This document shows positions 51,925 to 59,176 of a stretch of 64,000 nt of DNA, in pieces (the first letter of the stretch is position 1; the number at the start of each line of letters is the position of its first letter). This DNA comes from FEB-25 sp963726315 (GTDB taxonomy: Bacteria; Chloroflexota; Anaerolineae; Anaerolineales; UBA4823): assembly GCA_963726315.1 (NCBI GenBank), contig CAVSBZ010000001.1:682001-746000 (forward strand), given 5' to 3'. The notes beneath the pieces were generated by a model that was given only the letters and a program-made list of their open reading frames with translations, did no database searches and had not been told where the DNA came from. Made by a program: the position numbers and the translations under genes.

Positions 51925-53079
51925 ATGCCTGATATTGAATCCGGCCAACCCATCACCAGACCGGGTGGGTTGACCAGGCTGGCGCAGGTCCTTTCCGACC
52001 AGACCATCCTCGCAGTTGATACCGAATCAAACAGCCTGTTTGCATACCGTGAGCAGGTATGCCTGATACAGTTTTCCACCCGCAAGGCTGATTACCTGGT
52101 TGACCCGCTGGGGCTTGGTTCCCCCCTCTCCCAGGCAGATCTTTCGCCGCTCGGGCCAATATTCGCCAACCCGCACATCCAGAAAATTTTCCACGCCGCT
52201 GAATACGACCTGCTGTGCCTGAAGCGGGATTTCAACTTCACATTTAACAACTTATTCGATACCATGCTGGCGGCGCGCATCCTGGGACGCAAAGAAGTGG
52301 GATTGGGATCGATCCTCGAAGCCGAGTTTAATCTCCAGGTGGATAAACGCCACCAGCGCGCCAATTGGGGGCAGCGACCCCTTCCTGATTACCTGCTAGA
52401 CTATGCCCGCCAGGATACTCACTTCCTGATCGAGCTGGGAGAGCGACTGGCACGCCAGCTCGAAGAGAAGGGGCTTTCGGCGCTGGCGCAGGAGGATTTC
52501 AGGCGGCTGTGCCTGGTGGAAGCCAGCACCGAAAATGGCAAGTCGGCGTGTTGGCGGGTGACCGGTGTGCACAAGCTTTCACCCCAGCAGGCGGCGGTGC
52601 TGCAAGAGCTGTGCATCTACCGGGACGAGGTGGCACGGCAGATGAACCGCCCCCTCTTTAAGGTGATCAGCGATCACACCCTGTATGCCATTGCCAGCGC
52701 AGTTCCTGCCAACATGAACGAGCTGAAGGAGCTGCCCGGGATGACCAAACACCAGCTGGACCGGCACGGGAAGTCAATCTTGCAGGCGGTGCAGCGCGGG
52801 TTGCAAGCCAAGCCCATCCATCGTCCTCATAACGCCCGACCGGATGAGCGCTTTTTAGCGCGGGTGGAAGCGTTGAAGCAGTGGCGCAAGCATAAAGCCA
52901 CCGAGCTGGAGGTTGAGTCGGATATTATCCTGCCGCGCGACCTGCTGCATGCCCTGGCGAACCAGAACCCTGTGGAGATGGAGGGGTTGGGGGAATGTTT
53001 AAAGGACGTCCCGTGGAGGCGTGCCCAGTATGGGGAGGAGATCCTGGTGGTACTGCGGAAGTTGGAGGGGAAGAACTAG
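51925..53079 (+). CDS. rnd: ribonuclease D
   Basis: A 384-residue 3'-5' exoribonuclease that trims tRNA and other structured RNA ends. AVDTESNSLF (Asp, Glu), AAEYDLLCL (Asp) and LDYARQDTHFLIELG (Tyr, Asp) form the DEDDy active site. HRDC-type helical domains follow at about 205-290 and 305-380. Length fits the family. Probably a leaderless mRNA. Confidence 0.93.
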   Translation: MPDIESGQPITRPGGLTRLAQVLSDQTILAVDTESNSLFAYREQVCLIQFSTRKADYLVDPLGLGSPLSQADLSPLGPIFANPHIQKIFHAAEYDLLCLKRDFNFTFNNLFDTMLAARILGRKEVGLGSILEAEFNLQVDKRHQRANWGQRPLPDYLLDYARQDTHFLIELGERLARQLEEKGLSALAQEDFRRLCLVEASTENGKSACWRVTGVHKLSPQQAAVLQELCIYRDEVARQMNRPLFKVISDHTLYAIASAVPANMNELKELPGMTKHQLDRHGKSILQAVQRGLQAKPIHRPHNARPDERFLARVEALKQWRKHKATELEVESDIILPRDLLHALANQNPVEMEGLGECLKDVPWRRAQYGEEILVVLRKLEGKN

Positions 53080-53638
53080 AGTCACGTTGATTGGGGGAAT
53101 ATGTAGTGCATGTAAGGAAAATTAAAAAAGACACAAAGGTCACAAAGGTCGCCAAGGAAAACAACTTTAATTAATTTATAAAAAATGGCTCCGGTATCCG
53201 AATACAACCTATTGACAAGGTTGAGGCGGGGAGTGGGTAGAATTGTTTGCAAGCTCCAATGTGGAAATCAAAAAGGACACAATGATGCGCAAAAAAAACG
53301 CCCTCCGTCACCAAGGCGAATGAAGAGTACGCCCTCCGACATAAAGGGAAAATACTCTAAACTCACTTTCGGACTAAAGTTCGGACGGTCAATATTTTTG
53401 GGTATTTTTATGAGATCTAGTCCCTACAAATCCATTAAGTGCAGATTGCCGTACCGCAAGAAAAACACTTGCGCTTCCCCCGAAAATAAACGGGTGCAAG
53501 CGCTATGACCAGACAAGTTTTGGACATGTCCGATGTTATGTCCGAAGGTCAGTCTAAAGTATTGGTTGTATTATAATTATGATATAATGGATAAATTTAG
53601 GGGAATATAAAACTCAAACAACCAAAGGTGGAAATCGA
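53080..53638. other. 560-bp gap with repeat debris
   Basis: No credible gene; the open stretch 53185-53508 has no family resemblance and odd composition. CACAAAGGT occurs as a direct repeat near 53132-53150, and the segment 53365-53490 is related to 7210-7332. Confidence 0.45.
53365..53490. repeat. dispersed repeat shared with 7210-7332
   Basis: It carries TTCGGACTAAAGTTCGG and, about 75 bp on, AGATTGCCGTACCGCAAGAA with ACACTTGCG, in the same order as in the first copy. Confidence 0.4.
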
Positions 53639-54058
53639 ATGAGTACTGAAAGCAATAAAGAAGTGATCCGTAATTTGATGCTGGCGTTAGAAAAAGGTGA
53701 TACCCAGAATTTAGATCGATATTTCGCGGTGAACTGGGTCAACCACGACCCATCGCTGCCCCCGATGCAGGGGATCGAAGGTGCAAAGCAGCTGGTTGAA
53801 TTGTGGGGCGGCCTCTCAGAACGCAAGGTGACTTTCGAAGATTCGGTCGCTGAAGGAGACAAAGTTGCCATGCGTTTCAGCATGACCGGCAAGCATACTG
53901 GCGCGATGATGGGGATTACCCCCACAGGGAAAACGGTTCATATTTCCGCCTGTGGCATTTTTCGAGTAGTCGATGGGAAAGCCACCGACAACTGGGTGAA
54001 TTTTGATGCCCTGGGATTGCTCCAGCAGCTGGGAGTCGTCCCGATGCCACAGATGTAA
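53639..54058 (+). CDS. SnoaL-like ester cyclase family protein
   Basis: A 139-residue NTF2/SnoaL-fold protein: NKEVIRNLMLALEKGDTQNL, YFAVNWVNHDP, VAMRFSMTGKHTG, GKTVHISACGIFRVVDGKAT and WVNFDALGLLQQLG match the polyketide-cyclase-like SnoaL group. Members catalyse ring closures or hydrations, or simply bind small molecules. Its own terminator follows, so it is a single-gene unit. Confidence 0.85.
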   Translation: MSTESNKEVIRNLMLALEKGDTQNLDRYFAVNWVNHDPSLPPMQGIEGAKQLVELWGGLSERKVTFEDSVAEGDKVAMRFSMTGKHTGAMMGITPTGKTVHISACGIFRVVDGKATDNWVNFDALGLLQQLGVVPMPQM

Positions 54059-54089
54059 CTTTAACGTCATTTTATTCTGAGATCCGGAT

Positions 54090-54130
54090 ACCGCCCGGGA
54101 CAGGTGATGCTTGTTCCGGGCGGTGTTTTG
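54090..54130 (+). terminator. rho-independent terminator of the SnoaL-like gene
   Basis: ACCGCCCGG...CCGGGCGGT arms (12 of 13 pairs) around GGTGATGC, then GTTTTG. Confidence 0.8.
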
Positions 54131-54164
54131 GGTTAAGACATGAAGAGAGGGAAGAAGAGTGGGG

Positions 54165-54191
54165 AGGGGCGGTGTGTCGCACCGCCCCTAC
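54165..54191. repeat. AGGGGC-type palindrome, copy 3 (divergent)
   Basis: AGGGGCGGTG and CACCGCCCCT form perfect 10-bp arms around TGTCG, followed by AC. It shares the GTAGGGGC/GCCCCTAC ends with the elements at 33098 and 42595 but has a different core. Confidence 0.6.
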
Positions 54192-54218
54192 AACGAAAAT
54201 CATATCAACTATCAATCC

Positions 54219-56348
54219 TTACTTCACTTTCTTAGGTCCTCCTTCCAGGCAGAAACCGGCACTGGCAGGGGTGTAGTGTCCTACATATTGGCTATCCCTG
54301 ATGGTAAGATCCACGGCTTCGACCCAAATGACGTACCCACAGGGGACCATTAACGTGGTATCGAGGTCCCAGGTGTTGCCGGGGGCGACGGCAGTATTGA
54401 CCAGACCAGAGGATGGGTTCGGCACACCCACGGGTGCAGTGTTAATACTTGGGAAAGTAGCCAGGTTATAGTGGCTCAGGTTGAGATCGCGGGCAACGAA
54501 GTTCCCTTTTAGCAGGGTGCCGATGGCAAACTTACCGCAGTTGCCAGTGCCCGTGGTGATCTCGATGGAGGCTTCCGGCCAGGTGTTATCAAGCTGGATC
54601 AGGTGTGCATCAGTGCTAAGCGGGTTGCCAGCCCCGTCGTAGACGGTGAGCTTCACCCACCACAGCGCATCGCCCGTCGTATCCCATTGGGCAAGCACAC
54701 TGTTGATGTTCTGGGTAAAATTGACGTAATCGAAGCGCAGGGTGATTGGATTGGCTTTATGCACCCAGGTGGTACCATTCTGACGGGTGAGGGTCAGGTC
54801 GGTGACCACGGCAGTGGGAGCGCCGCCACCGTACGGTGTAACCTCCACTTTATAGCTATGCAGGAGCACCGGAGCTCCCTGGACGGTAACCCGACCGCCG
54901 AATGGGCAGGGTCTGCCATCGGGAGTGAGGATGTTCCCATCGGGGTTATCCGGGGGCAGGTTATTGGTGGCGAAGACGGCGTACTTGGTGGTCATACCGC
55001 TAACCGGATCGATCATAGATGTAGGGATGCCGCCCAGGATCGCAATCTCTCCAGCGGGTGCACCCGCCACCGGGGCAATGTTGATCAACGTCTCCTCACG
55101 ATTACCCCAGGCGGGGATATGGGTGGGATCATTGCATGGCACGGCTACGTTCCAAGACAGGATGGCGCGGATGCGCACCAGCCTGGGTCCCTTTTGGCAT
55201 GGTTGACGGTACTCGGTGAGGTTGACGGGCAGGCGGACGGCATAATATACCCCCTGCGCCGGCACCTTCACATCATAGACGCGCACATCAGCCGTCCCCA
55301 GGCAGGTCTCGAAGCTGCCATTGCCGTCGAAGTCTGCCCAGAAGGTGACGTACTCATGGCTTCCCTGGGTGCAGGGCGAACCGGAATACCCGGCGGCCTT
55401 CTTCACCTGGATCACTCCCACCAGGGTATCAGGGAAGTTTGGATCAAGACCAATGCACTTGAGCTCTTCATAGCTGATATCACCATCGGTGATAGGGAAG
55501 AGGAAGTTGAAGATATCCGGATCCAGCTTGAACCCCGGCAACATGGTGGTAAAAGATTCAGCGTTTAAGTTAGTCTTGGAAGTTACAAAGTTCGACAGCT
55601 CCTTGAAGGCAAAGCGGTGCACCGGCACATCCTGACCCTTGTAATGCACGGCAAGCTCTGTAGCGCTAAGGAGCTTAGGCTTGGTCTCGATGGGCAGGTC
55701 GGGAGGTAGAAACTCATCAAACCAGGGGGGATACTTTACCTTGGCGACCTCAAACAGCTCATGCGGGAAGATAAAGCGCAGCGGTTCCACCAGGATGGTG
55801 GCATCGCGCACGTTACCCCACACAGGGTGCCAATTGGGTTGGTTGGCAGGAGGAGGGTTGTTCCAGGACAGGATGGCGCGCGCCCGGATTAACGGGTCTA
55901 CCCAACAAAACTTTGGTTTGGGTTTGACCGGCAGGGAAACTGCGAATTCCAGGCGCATACGACCCTCGGTACCCTCGGGGATATTGAAAGCCTGGAAAGA
56001 GGTCATCCCCTGGTCCTGCCAGGTAGCGCCATTGTCAAAGGAGAGGTAGAAGCGGACGTATTCCGGGGTGCCTGGACCGCAAATATCGGTGCCGTAGCCG
56101 CTAGGCTGGTAAACATAGACCACGCCCTCCAGGCGCTTCTGTTGCGGGTGGTAGCCCAAACAGCCGAGCTCTTCATAATATGTGTTTCCGGTGATGGGTA
56201 GGATTGGTTTTAATTTACTTTCGATGATATTGCCGAAATAATTTGGGTTTTGAAGGAGGTATGCTTTGAACATCCCGCGCTCTTTGGTATAGGGTTCCAA
56301 ATTGAGCGCCTTGGATTGAATCACTTTCTTATTATTCTTGATACTCAT
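54219..56348 (-). CDS. large unknown protein with two tandem beta-rich repeats
   Basis: A 709-residue protein in no family I recognise and with no signal peptide. Residues about 38-190 and 280-430 are a duplicated module: each has ITGNTYYEELGC/ITDGDISYEELKC, then G.VYVYQPSGY/G.IQVKKAAGY, PEYVRFYLSFDNG/HEYVTFWADFDGNG and IRARAILSWN.......PVWGN/PAWGN. The rest is beta-sandwich-like (about 435-709), ending in a Cys-containing segment. It may be a structural or phage-tail-like protein, exported by an unusual route. Its 5' region is long and may be structured. Confidence 0.6.
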   Translation of the reverse strand: MSIKNNKKVIQSKALNLEPYTKERGMFKAYLLQNPNYFGNIIESKLKPILPITGNTYYEELGCLGYHPQQKRLEGVVYVYQPSGYGTDICGPGTPEYVRFYLSFDNGATWQDQGMTSFQAFNIPEGTEGRMRLEFAVSLPVKPKPKFCWVDPLIRARAILSWNNPPPANQPNWHPVWGNVRDATILVEPLRFIFPHELFEVAKVKYPPWFDEFLPPDLPIETKPKLLSATELAVHYKGQDVPVHRFAFKELSNFVTSKTNLNAESFTTMLPGFKLDPDIFNFLFPITDGDISYEELKCIGLDPNFPDTLVGVIQVKKAAGYSGSPCTQGSHEYVTFWADFDGNGSFETCLGTADVRVYDVKVPAQGVYYAVRLPVNLTEYRQPCQKGPRLVRIRAILSWNVAVPCNDPTHIPAWGNREETLINIAPVAGAPAGEIAILGGIPTSMIDPVSGMTTKYAVFATNNLPPDNPDGNILTPDGRPCPFGGRVTVQGAPVLLHSYKVEVTPYGGGAPTAVVTDLTLTRQNGTTWVHKANPITLRFDYVNFTQNINSVLAQWDTTGDALWWVKLTVYDGAGNPLSTDAHLIQLDNTWPEASIEITTGTGNCGKFAIGTLLKGNFVARDLNLSHYNLATFPSINTAPVGVPNPSSGLVNTAVAPGNTWDLDTTLMVPCGYVIWVEAVDLTIRDSQYVGHYTPASAGFCLEGGPKKVK

Positions 56349-56956
56349 AGTATTACCCTCGTGTTTACCTTAATCTCTTACCGGTTTCCCGGATAAGGTT
56401 CGCAAACGGCGATTGGACAGGACTGCCCAGCTGGCAGGTTGTGAGTATCGAATGGGGGTTACCTCCTTTCTACGCCAAGAGCAGAGGCTCGGGCTTACAA
56501 TTTAGCTTATTTCTTTTTCCACCCTAAAACTTAAATCAATAATACTTAGTGCATATAGATATCAGAATATGCTCGAGAAGCTTTTACTTCAAGGACTGGG
56601 GAAAAACAAACGACCGCTGAGGGTGGACCTTCAGCGGCTTGGATGGGTTGTTCAGTGCTATCAAACCTTGTGAGGTGGTTTGATACCGCGATCTACGTGC
56701 GCGGGTGAGAGATTATGGTCTCAGAATTATCATACATCAAAAATAAATGAGAGTCAAGCATTTCTAATCTATAATTATTGCATAATTCTAGACCAGGTGA
56801 TTGGTTGTGCATAAATAATTGCCATTTATGGCAGGTTGTGAAACGAAGATTGTGGTAGGAGGGCGGGAATAGCCGCCCGTTTGTTGGCAGGAAATGCACC
56901 TCTCTCTAACGCCCCCTGTGCACTAACTCAGCGAGCCAGCTACCTCAGCAAGCTAG
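56349..56956. other. 600-bp gap: leader of the 709-residue protein gene and a terminator
   Basis: No convincing gene. On the minus strand a terminator lies at 56603-56640. Then come about 250 bases of possible leader with a GAGC/GCTC hairpin, an AAGGAGGTAACC stretch near 56460 and a CTTA-CCGG/GAAA/CCGG-TAAG hairpin near 56382-56400. I cannot match it to a known riboswitch. Confidence 0.4.
56603..56640 (-). terminator. rho-independent terminator
   Basis: On the minus strand CCGCTGA...TCAGCGG pairs, and TCGTTTGTTTTT follows. It probably ends transcripts from the membrane-protein gene at 56957. Confidence 0.65.
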
Positions 56957-57475
56957 CTACTCACCCTCCACGATAAAATTTAACGGCGCAGCTATCGAAT
57001 AATATATCCGAGCGGTATCATTATGCTTATATTTTTTAAAAACCCGCTTGCTTACTTTTAACACCACACTCTGCTCGTCTGGGGGCGAGGCTGCTTGAAG
57101 AGTGTTTATTATTAACTCCAGGCCATATACGTAGTATCCGCCACTATCATAATCAGGCTCGTAGAATCCGTGACTTCTTTCTATAATGGCAGCATGACCA
57201 ACTGCAGCGTGTCTTATCCAGGCATTTTTCTTTTTAATGCCTCCAGTACCCCCTAATGTCATCAAGATTCCGATCACAGCCAGAAAAATCTCGAACGGGA
57301 TGATAATTATGCTAAAAATAATTCCTAGAATATCCTTCCGCTCGATTCCGTGTGGCAGGTATATACATAGGGCAAGGACGATCATAAGGGATACAACAGC
57401 AAGAGACGCCCCGTTAAAAATTGAAGCGCGGTTTTCGTCAGTATCAAAATTTGGTTTTATGCGGTACAGTTTCAT
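56957..57475 (-). CDS. membrane protein with two helices and a soluble C-terminal domain
   Basis: A 172-residue protein. Two helices (about 22-42 and 50-75) are followed by a basic GGIKKKNAWIRHAAVGHAAI linker and a mixed domain with YDSGGYYVYGLELIIN and VVLKVSKRVFKKYKHND, similar to DUF3592-type proteins. Function unknown. Confidence 0.55.
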   Translation of the reverse strand: MKLYRIKPNFDTDENRASIFNGASLAVVSLMIVLALCIYLPHGIERKDILGIIFSIIIIPFEIFLAVIGILMTLGGTGGIKKKNAWIRHAAVGHAAIIERSHGFYEPDYDSGGYYVYGLELIINTLQAASPPDEQSVVLKVSKRVFKKYKHNDTARIYYSIAAPLNFIVEGE

Positions 57476-57736
57476 TGTAGGTCAAATTTGCTAAAATTGC
57501 AGAATAGCAATGATGAACCCAACCAATAATTGAGTATTTTCCCTCCACGATGCCGGTAATTTATTGTAGCATAAATGGGGTGAGTGAGACCCTCTCCTCT
57601 CCACCCAGAATCAAGGGACCAGGCCTCCCCCAAGGCCAGTAGGAGTAGGCCCTCTCCAAAGACGATCGGGGACAGGTTGATGGCGACTACATTGGTCTTG
57701 TAGCCGTGATCGTTGATCACGGTTTGTAAGACAGAG

Positions 57737-57757
57737 ACCGCCATCATCGATGGCGGT
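57737..57757. repeat. REP palindrome 1 (GCCATC type)
   Basis: ACCGCCATC and GATGGCGGT are perfect 9-bp arms around ATC. It is 150 bp upstream of the REP-associated transposase relic. Confidence 0.75.
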
Positions 57758-57860
57758 TACAACAGAAATCACTGCAAGCCTGCACCGTTATCGCCCCCTC
57801 CAAGAACAGTGGGGGGGGTATGTTGGTGGCGGCTGCAAAAGAGATCACAGCTGCCCCAAT

Positions 57861-57879
57861 CCGCCATCAACGATGGCGG
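57861..57879. repeat. REP palindrome 2 (GCCATC type)
   Basis: CCGCCATC and GATGGCGG are perfect 8-bp arms around AAC, 30 bp upstream of the transposase start. Confidence 0.75.
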
Positions 57880-57909
57880 CTACAATAAGATGACGGTAAA
57901 ATAAAGGTC

Positions 57910-58407
57910 ATGGCTCCTCATGCCCACCTCCCACATTTATCAAGGATTTGGACACTCGACCCGATTTTTTTCATTACTACTTGTACTCATGGTCGTAAAT
58001 ATGTCCTTGACAATGCGCGGACCGCAAACATCCTTGTTGAAGAGTGGTATGGAGGGTTAAATCGTCATGGATGGTTAGTCGGCCGTTATGTAATTATGCC
58101 GGATCATGTTCATTTCTTCTGTTCCAATAAACAAGGGATTGATGAACCTGGTCAAAAAGATTTATCAAAATTTATGCAACAATGGAAACAATGGACAACT
58201 AAAAGAATCTACCGAGAAAACCAGGCAGAAAATAATGGCGATAAACCGCCCCTCTGACAAAAAGAGTATTTTGATCACCTTTTACGGTCAGAAGAAAGTT
58301 ACATTCAGAAATGGGAGTATGTGCGAGAGAATCCGGTTAGGCAAGGCCTGGTCAAGAAGTCTGAGGATTGGCCTTGGCAAGGTGAAATTTATGACCTGTC
58401 AGTTTGA
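57910..58407 (+). mobile_element. REP-associated tyrosine transposase (RAYT), interrupted by TGA
   Basis: The frame 57910-58407 (166 codons) is broken only by a TGA at 58255-58257. The first part has ITTCTHGRKYVLDNA and IMPDHVHFF (the His-x-His metal site of Y1 transposases). The part after the stop, QKEYFDHLLRSEESYIQKWE followed by YVRENPVRQGLV, has the catalytic Tyr helix. Relatives usually have Trp before QKEYFDH, so TGG to TGA explains the stop. RAYTs mobilise REP palindromes, and matching ones flank this gene at 57737, 57861 and 58484. The gene itself is probably inactive now. Confidence 0.82.
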
Positions 58408-58483
58408 TATTTAGTTATAACAATCGTTGCCTTGATTGGTTTTGTCGGTGTGATCGTTTATCATGGTCTGTAAGGCAAAGACA

Positions 58484-58500
58484 GCCATCATCGATGGCGG
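58484..58500. repeat. REP palindrome 3 (GCCATC type)
   Basis: GCCATC ATC GATGGC with an extra near-pair on each side, followed by GGCTACAA as in the other copies. It lies 77 bp downstream of the transposase relic, so the REPs flank it. Confidence 0.7.
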
Positions 58501-58589
58501 CTACAAAAGAAATCACGGACCGTAAGGTAAAAAAAACCATCACCCCCTCCAAGACCAGTGGGGGCAAGCCGATGGGGCCTCAGCTATGG

Positions 58590-58961
58590 TTATCCCCCTG
58601 CCAACACTTCCTTCACCCGCGCCAACAGGACGGGTGGGTCCACTGGTTTAAGCAGGTAATCGAGCGCACCATAGCGAACCGCCTCCAATGCCGACCCAAG
58701 CTTATCGTGGGCGGTCAGGATTATCACCGGCATGGCGGGATGTTGGCTGCGCATCTCGGGCAGCAAGGTTAAACCACTGGCGTCAGGGAGTTTTAAATCC
58801 AGGAACACCAGGTCAAATTCATTCGTTTCCAAACATCCGCGCGCTTCGCCCACGCTGGCAGCAGTCATTACGTTGTAGCCTTCCCGCTGCAGGATCAGCG
58901 CAAGGGTGCGGCGCAGGTTCTCTTCATCATCCACCACTAAAATCGAGGCGTTCTCCGTCAT
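58590..58961 (-). CDS. stand-alone response regulator (receiver domain only)
   Basis: A 123-residue receiver domain: ILVVDDEENLR (acidic pair), VFLDLKLPDASG (phospho-acceptor Asp), ILTAHD and YLLKPVDPP (Lys). It has no output domain, so it acts through protein contact or as a phosphate sink. It is downstream of the large hybrid-sensor kinase and a CheB remnant, and its ATG overlaps the stop of that remnant (TAATG). Confidence 0.9.
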   Translation of the reverse strand: MTENASILVVDDEENLRRTLALILQREGYNVMTAASVGEARGCLETNEFDLVFLDLKLPDASGLTLLPEMRSQHPAMPVIILTAHDKLGSALEAVRYGALDYLLKPVDPPVLLARVKEVLAGG

Positions 58962-59176
58962 TATGGTTTCTCTTCCATTAATGTTTCCATCATCAACAAC
59001 CACAACCTGGCCTTCCTTGCAGTTAATTCGGCGGGCAGGTTGAAAAGCACAGTATTAATCGCCTTCAGCCCACCGGCAGAGGCAGCGATGGCGACAATGT
59101 TAAAGGAGGATATAGAGCGTTGTTGGTTGTCCTGCTTATCTTTCTTCACCCTTCTGCCCTCCTCAGCGGCAGCCAC
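58961..59176 (-). pseudogene. remnant of a CheB-type methylesterase domain
   Basis: A 71-residue frame whose central part NIVAIAASAGGLKAINTVLF, followed by NLPAELTA, is the N-terminal CheB catalytic motif (VVAIGASAGG-type with LPAxxPA). After that the match ends abruptly in RKARLWLLMMETLMEEKP. The rest of CheB (about 150 residues with His and Asp) is missing. It overlaps the kinase 3' end by 31 bp and the regulator start by 1 base, so it may still be translated as a spacer. Confidence 0.6.

Larger units (their letters stand above)
57476..57909. other. intergenic stretch holding REP palindromes
   Basis: No gene. It holds two REP palindromes (57737 and 57861) and one CCCCCTCC...GTGGGGGG element near 57795. 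Confidence 0.5.

Noticed and set aside
53185..53508. 107-codon open frame after RNase D
   Set aside because: It runs through dispersed repeat sequence and has no motif.
54603..55568. 321-codon plus-strand frame opposite the 709-residue protein
   Set aside because: It has no ribosome site or recognisable motif and the minus-strand frame has a clear internal protein duplication.
56382..56520. Known riboswitch (cyclic-di-GMP, cyclic-di-AMP or cobalamin) in the leader of the 709-residue protein gene
   Set aside because: Hairpins are present, but I could not match the conserved core of any of these classes.
56693..56899. 68-codon minus-strand frame
   Set aside because: No ribosome site, no family resemblance, and it lies between a gene end and a terminator.
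58255..58257. TGA in the REP-associated transposase as selenocysteine
   Set aside because: The position is Trp, not Cys, in the family, and no active-site role is known there; a nonsense change is simpler.
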